Program-made: the position numbers and the translations under genes
The notes under the pieces: model-generated
Database searches by the model: none
The model's input: the letters and a program-made list of their open reading frames with translations, nothing else
Told to the model about the DNA's origin: nothing
Part shown: piece by piece, positions 60,940-64,000 of the stretch
How the letters are laid out: each line of letters begins with the position of its first letter
Numbering within the stretch: the first letter of the stretch is position 1
Assembly: GCA_964390645.1 (NCBI GenBank)
Contig: CAYMLL010000003.1
Location: 10,737-74,736 of the forward strand
Origin: CAYMLL01 sp964390645
Lineage (GTDB): Bacteria; Planctomycetota; UBA8108
Direction: 5' to 3'
DNA: 64,000 nucleotides

Positions 60940-62307
60940 TCAGCGTGACGCGCCGAGCTCTTCGAGAAAGGCGGCGAAGGTGACGATGCCACGGTAGTAG
61001 TCGACGACGCGGAATCGTTCGTTCGGCGAGTGAGGGTTGTCGTCCGGAAGACCGAGGCCGACCAGCAGGCTTTCGGCGCCGAGCGCCTCCTGGAAGGTGT
61101 TGACCACCGGGATCGAGCCGCCTTCGCGCACGAAGACCGGCTTGCGGCCGAAGCCGAGCTCCAGGGCGCGCTCGGCGGCCTGCACCGCCGCGCCATCGCG
61201 CGAGACGATGACCGGCGAGGCGCCGTGATGGTCGATGACCTCGACCTCGACGGTGTCCGGAGCGATCTCGCGCAGGAAGTCGGAGACCAGCTCGGTGATT
61301 CGTCGAGGGTCCTGATCGGGCACCAGACGCATCGAGAACTTGCAGCTCGCCAGCGCCGGCAGCACGGTCTTGGCGCCTTCTCCCTGGAAGCCGCTGGTCA
61401 GGCCGTTGACGTCGAGGGTCGGTCGCGCGCCCTTGCGCTCGAGCGTCGTGAAGCCGGCCTCGCCGAAGACCCTCGGTGCGCCCACCGACTCGCGAAACTC
61501 CTCCTCGTCGAAGGGCAGCTCCGCCATGGCCTCGCGCTCCCAGCCCTCGATCGGCCGCACGTCGTCGTAGAAGCCGGGGATGGCGATCTTGCCGTCGTCG
61601 CCCTGGCACGCGCCGATCATGCGCGTCAGCACGTTCGCCGGATTGGCGACCGCACCGCCGAAGGAGCCCGAGTGCAGGTCCTTCGACGGCCCGCGCACGA
61701 TGACCTCCAGGTAGCACAGTCCCTTGAGCCCGTAGGTGATCGCCGGCATGTCGATGCCGAACTGGCTGCAGTCCGAGATGAAGACGATGTCGCAGGCGAG
61801 TCGCTCCTTCTCCTTGCGGATGAAGGGGTCGAGGTTCGGGCTGCCGATCTCCTCCTCGCCCTCGCAGAGGATCTTGACGTTGCAGGGGAGCTTGTCGTGC
61901 TTCGCGACCGCGGCCTCGACGCCCTTCAGCAGCGCGTAGAACTGGCCCTTGTCGTCGGTCGAGCCGCGGGCGTAGAGGTAGCCGTCGCGCACCGTCGGCT
62001 CGAAGGGCCCGGTCTCCCAGAGCTCGAGCGGGTCCGGAGGCTGCACGTCGTAGTGGCCGTAGACCAGCACGGTCGGGGCGCCGGGTGCGTCGAGGCGCTC
62101 ACCGTAGACGATCGGATGGCCCTCGGTGGCGAAGACCCGCGTCTCGAGGCCCGCGGCGCGGACGCGATCCGCGACGCGCTCGGCGCAGCGCGCGACGTCG
62201 TCCTTGCGAGCGTCATCCGTGCTGACGCTCGGAATCTCCAGCAGCTCCACGAGCTCCTCGAGGAGCTCGTCCTCGCGCTCGGCGACGTACGTCTTCAGAT
62301 CGCTCAT
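60940..62307 (-). CDS. M20-family dipeptidase
   Basis: Zinc metallopeptidase of 455 residues, probably cytoplasmic because no signal is seen. Metal-site motifs of the M20 family are present: VYGHYDVQP (His, Asp), GSTDDKGQ (Asp), CEGEEEIGSPNL (catalytic Glu and metal Glu) and FISDCSQFG (Asp). GPSKDLHSGSFGGAVANP marks the dimerisation domain and GGSIPVVNTFQEALG the C-terminal part. This matches the carnosinase-like M20 dipeptidases that cleave short peptides. It is the first gene of a two-gene minus-strand unit with the lipoprotein and divergent from the cupredoxin gene. Confidence 0.92.
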   Translation of the reverse strand: MSDLKTYVAEREDELLEELVELLEIPSVSTDDARKDDVARCAERVADRVRAAGLETRVFATEGHPIVYGERLDAPGAPTVLVYGHYDVQPPDPLELWETGPFEPTVRDGYLYARGSTDDKGQFYALLKGVEAAVAKHDKLPCNVKILCEGEEEIGSPNLDPFIRKEKERLACDIVFISDCSQFGIDMPAITYGLKGLCYLEVIVRGPSKDLHSGSFGGAVANPANVLTRMIGACQGDDGKIAIPGFYDDVRPIEGWEREAMAELPFDEEEFRESVGAPRVFGEAGFTTLERKGARPTLDVNGLTSGFQGEGAKTVLPALASCKFSMRLVPDQDPRRITELVSDFLREIAPDTVEVEVIDHHGASPVIVSRDGAAVQAAERALELGFGRKPVFVREGGSIPVVNTFQEALGAESLLVGLGLPDDNPHSPNERFRVVDYYRGIVTFAAFLEELGASR

Positions 62308-62591
62308 CGTCTTGCACCGTGTTCGGGTTGCGCTGTGTCCGGACGCGCCAGTGTAGCGGACCCGGCTGATCGTGGCGAGAGATCAGGGCGAACATCCGCC
62401 GTCCCGATCCGTGGTCGAAGCCCGTCTGCATGCGAGTCCGTGGCCAGGACGCGGTATACTCTTACGTCCGAGGCTCCGGACGCCATCGTTGCTTCCCCAC
62501 GGATCGCGTCGTGGCGTTCGTTAGCGGCATGCGGGCGAGGGCGCCCCTTCGCCTGCGCTACGGAACCGACTTCCGGGAACTCCCCGCAGGA

Positions 62592-64000
62592 ATGCACCGC
62601 CATCAGATGTCACGCCACCGGCTCCTCGGCTGGCTCGTGCTGTCGAGCGCTGTCGTTGTCGCTGCACCCGACGAGCCGCCCGACGGCAAGGGTGTCGAGA
62701 CCGCGAGGGTCGAGGTTCCGAGGATCTTCCTCGACAAGAATCCTCGAATCGTCCGGTACCAGCTTCGCCGGCTGACGAATCTCCAGCTGCTGAACGTGCC
62801 CCGTGGGACCGACCACCGGAAGTACATCCCGGTCTTCGAGGCGATCCTCTCGCGCCCGGGGCTCCAGCGTCGCCATCGAGTCGAGGCGGTCGGCGCGCTC
62901 GCCAGGCTGACGAGCAGCGCTCCGGTCGTCCAGATCGTCGCGGCCCTGCGTCGCTTCGACGAGGATGAGGAGGCCGACGGAGGTGTGCTCCACGACCTCG
63001 GGCACCTGCTGATCCAGCGGCTGCCGGAGAAGCTCGCCGCGAGCCGGGAGTCGCTCGTCGAGCTCGCCGTCGGCGCACAGAAGGACGTCGTGCAGCAGGT
63101 CGGCTTCGCGGCGCTGGTGACGATCGATGGCTCCGTCGACGCGGCCTGGAGGATCGCCGGCGAGCAGGGCAACGGCGCAGCGAGCCTCGTCGCGAGTCTT
63201 CCGATGCTCCGGGACGCGACGCTGCGCGCCGGGTTCCGTCCCAGGCTCCTGGAGATTATCCGGCAGCCGCCGGACGACGAGACCCTCGCCGCGGCGATCG
63301 ATGTGATCACCCATATCCCGGGCGACGAGAGGGAGACCTTCTCGCTGCTGGCGGGTCTCGTGCGTGCGGGAACGGCGCGTGGCGCCGCGATCCGGTCGCT
63401 GCGCCGCATCGCGCCGCAGGGCCGGCCCTCACCGGAGCTGGAGAGCCTGGCGGCGAGCCTCCTCGCGCATCTGCAGGGCACGCCTGCGTCCGAGCGGACG
63501 TCGCCGGCGGCGCTCGATGCGATGGAGCTCGGATACTCGCTGGCCTCGAGGCTCACGAAGGAGAAGGGTGGGGCCCTGCGCAGGGCGCTGTCGGCTCTCG
63601 GCGTTCGCGTCATCCTCCTGCGCACCGTCGCCCACCAGATGCGTTACGACAAGACGCACTTCGCGGTCGAGCTCGGTCGACCGGTCGAGCTGGTGCTCGC
63701 GAACCCGGACATCATGCCTCACAACCTCGTCATCACGTCGCCGGGTGCGCTCGAGGAGATCGGCACCGTCGCCGAGCTCATGCAGCCGGAGACCGGACCG
63801 GGCACGAAGCCGTTCGTCCCGGACTCTCCGAAGGTCCTCTTCGCGTCGGGGCTCGTGCAGCCGGAGATGACCGCGAAGCTCAGCTTCACCGCGCCCGAGG
63901 TGCCGGGGGACTATCCCTTCGTCTGCACCTTTCCCGGACACTGGCGTCGCATGTACGGCGTCATGGTCGTCGTCGCGGATCTCGACGCGTGGCTCGAGAA
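62592..64000 (+). CDS. Secreted HEAT-like/cupredoxin protein (3' truncated by window)
   Basis: The frame is open to the end of the window, at least 469 residues. The start is ATG 62592 or 62607; a signal peptide follows (LLGWLVLSSAVVVAAPDEPP). The first 330 residues are helical and HEAT-like (RHRVEAVGALARLTSSAPVV, LIQRLPEKLAASRESLVELA). Residues about 337-465 are a type 1 copper (cupredoxin/auracyanin-like) domain with ligands His (MPHNLVIT), Cys and His (FVCTFPGHW) and Met (RRM). This pairing is common in planctomycete PVC-type proteins, where a heme or dehydrogenase domain may follow; here that part is outside the window. A TATACT at 62455-62460 may be its -10. Confidence 0.8.
   Translation, partial: MHRHQMSRHRLLGWLVLSSAVVVAAPDEPPDGKGVETARVEVPRIFLDKNPRIVRYQLRRLTNLQLLNVPRGTDHRKYIPVFEAILSRPGLQRRHRVEAVGALARLTSSAPVVQIVAALRRFDEDEEADGGVLHDLGHLLIQRLPEKLAASRESLVELAVGAQKDVVQQVGFAALVTIDGSVDAAWRIAGEQGNGAASLVASLPMLRDATLRAGFRPRLLEIIRQPPDDETLAAAIDVITHIPGDERETFSLLAGLVRAGTARGAAIRSLRRIAPQGRPSPELESLAASLLAHLQGTPASERTSPAALDAMELGYSLASRLTKEKGGALRRALSALGVRVILLRTVAHQMRYDKTHFAVELGRPVELVLANPDIMPHNLVITSPGALEEIGTVAELMQPETGPGTKPFVPDSPKVLFASGLVQPEMTAKLSFTAPEVPGDYPFVCTFPGHWRRMYGVMVVVADLDAWLE

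Overview
The window looks like a piece of a planctomycete genome (Planctomycetota). It is very G+C-rich by eye. It carries the protein families typical of that phylum: a DUF1549/DUF1553 and DUF1501 pair, multidomain heme proteins of the PVC type, a sulfatase, PQQ-like propellers, formylglycine-generating-enzyme-like domains, and secreted proteins ending in dockerin-like repeats. Many genes have clear Shine-Dalgarno sequences, and several neighbours overlap by ATGA or GTGA. A 41-base run of N (6572-6612) shows this is a draft scaffold. The first and last genes are cut by the window edges.

Layout. 1-9.7 kb: the end of a giant ceramidase-like/LamG/PVC-heme protein; then a minus-strand operon of alcohol dehydrogenase, organophosphate-antiporter-type MFS transporter and sulfatase; then a decayed Gfo/Idh/MocA oxidoreductase. 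9.8-19.7 kb: a secreted planctomycete-specific protein, a lipoprotein fusing a TIM barrel to a cytochrome-containing PQQ dehydrogenase, a CorC-like membrane protein, and the DUF1501/DUF1549 pair. 19.9-28.2 kb: a secreted protein with a pseudopilin-like tail; a PafA/Dop (Pup ligase) family protein with an internal hydrophobic insert; a 63-residue protein ending in Gly-Ala-Glu directly upstream of it; a membrane-anchored protein; and a radical SAM/CMD pair. 28.3-45.2 kb: an extracellular block with an FGE-like dockerin protein, a GxGYxYP protein, a PPC-repeat protein, a PQQ-like propeller, aat, two divergent CHRD-repeat dockerin proteins and a heme-motif propeller dockerin protein. 45.3-57.7 kb: housekeeping genes (cinA, a methyltransferase, then ffh - rpsP - trmD - rplS - yraN - rnc - mfd - SurA-like chaperone). 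57.8-64 kb: a NYN-LOTUS protein, a lipoprotein, an M20 peptidase and a truncated HEAT/cupredoxin protein.

The most unusual locus is 22.4-24.9 kb. The PafA/Dop-family enzyme has a two-segment hydrophobic insertion and Glu where the family has its catalytic Asp. It is preceded on the same strand by a tiny, polar, lysine-free protein with a strong ribosome-binding site, its own promoter-like sequence and a C-terminal Glu. I propose this as a candidate Pup/UBact-like conjugation pair, possibly membrane-associated. No proteasome genes are in the window. The modifier assignment rests on position, size and the C-terminus only.
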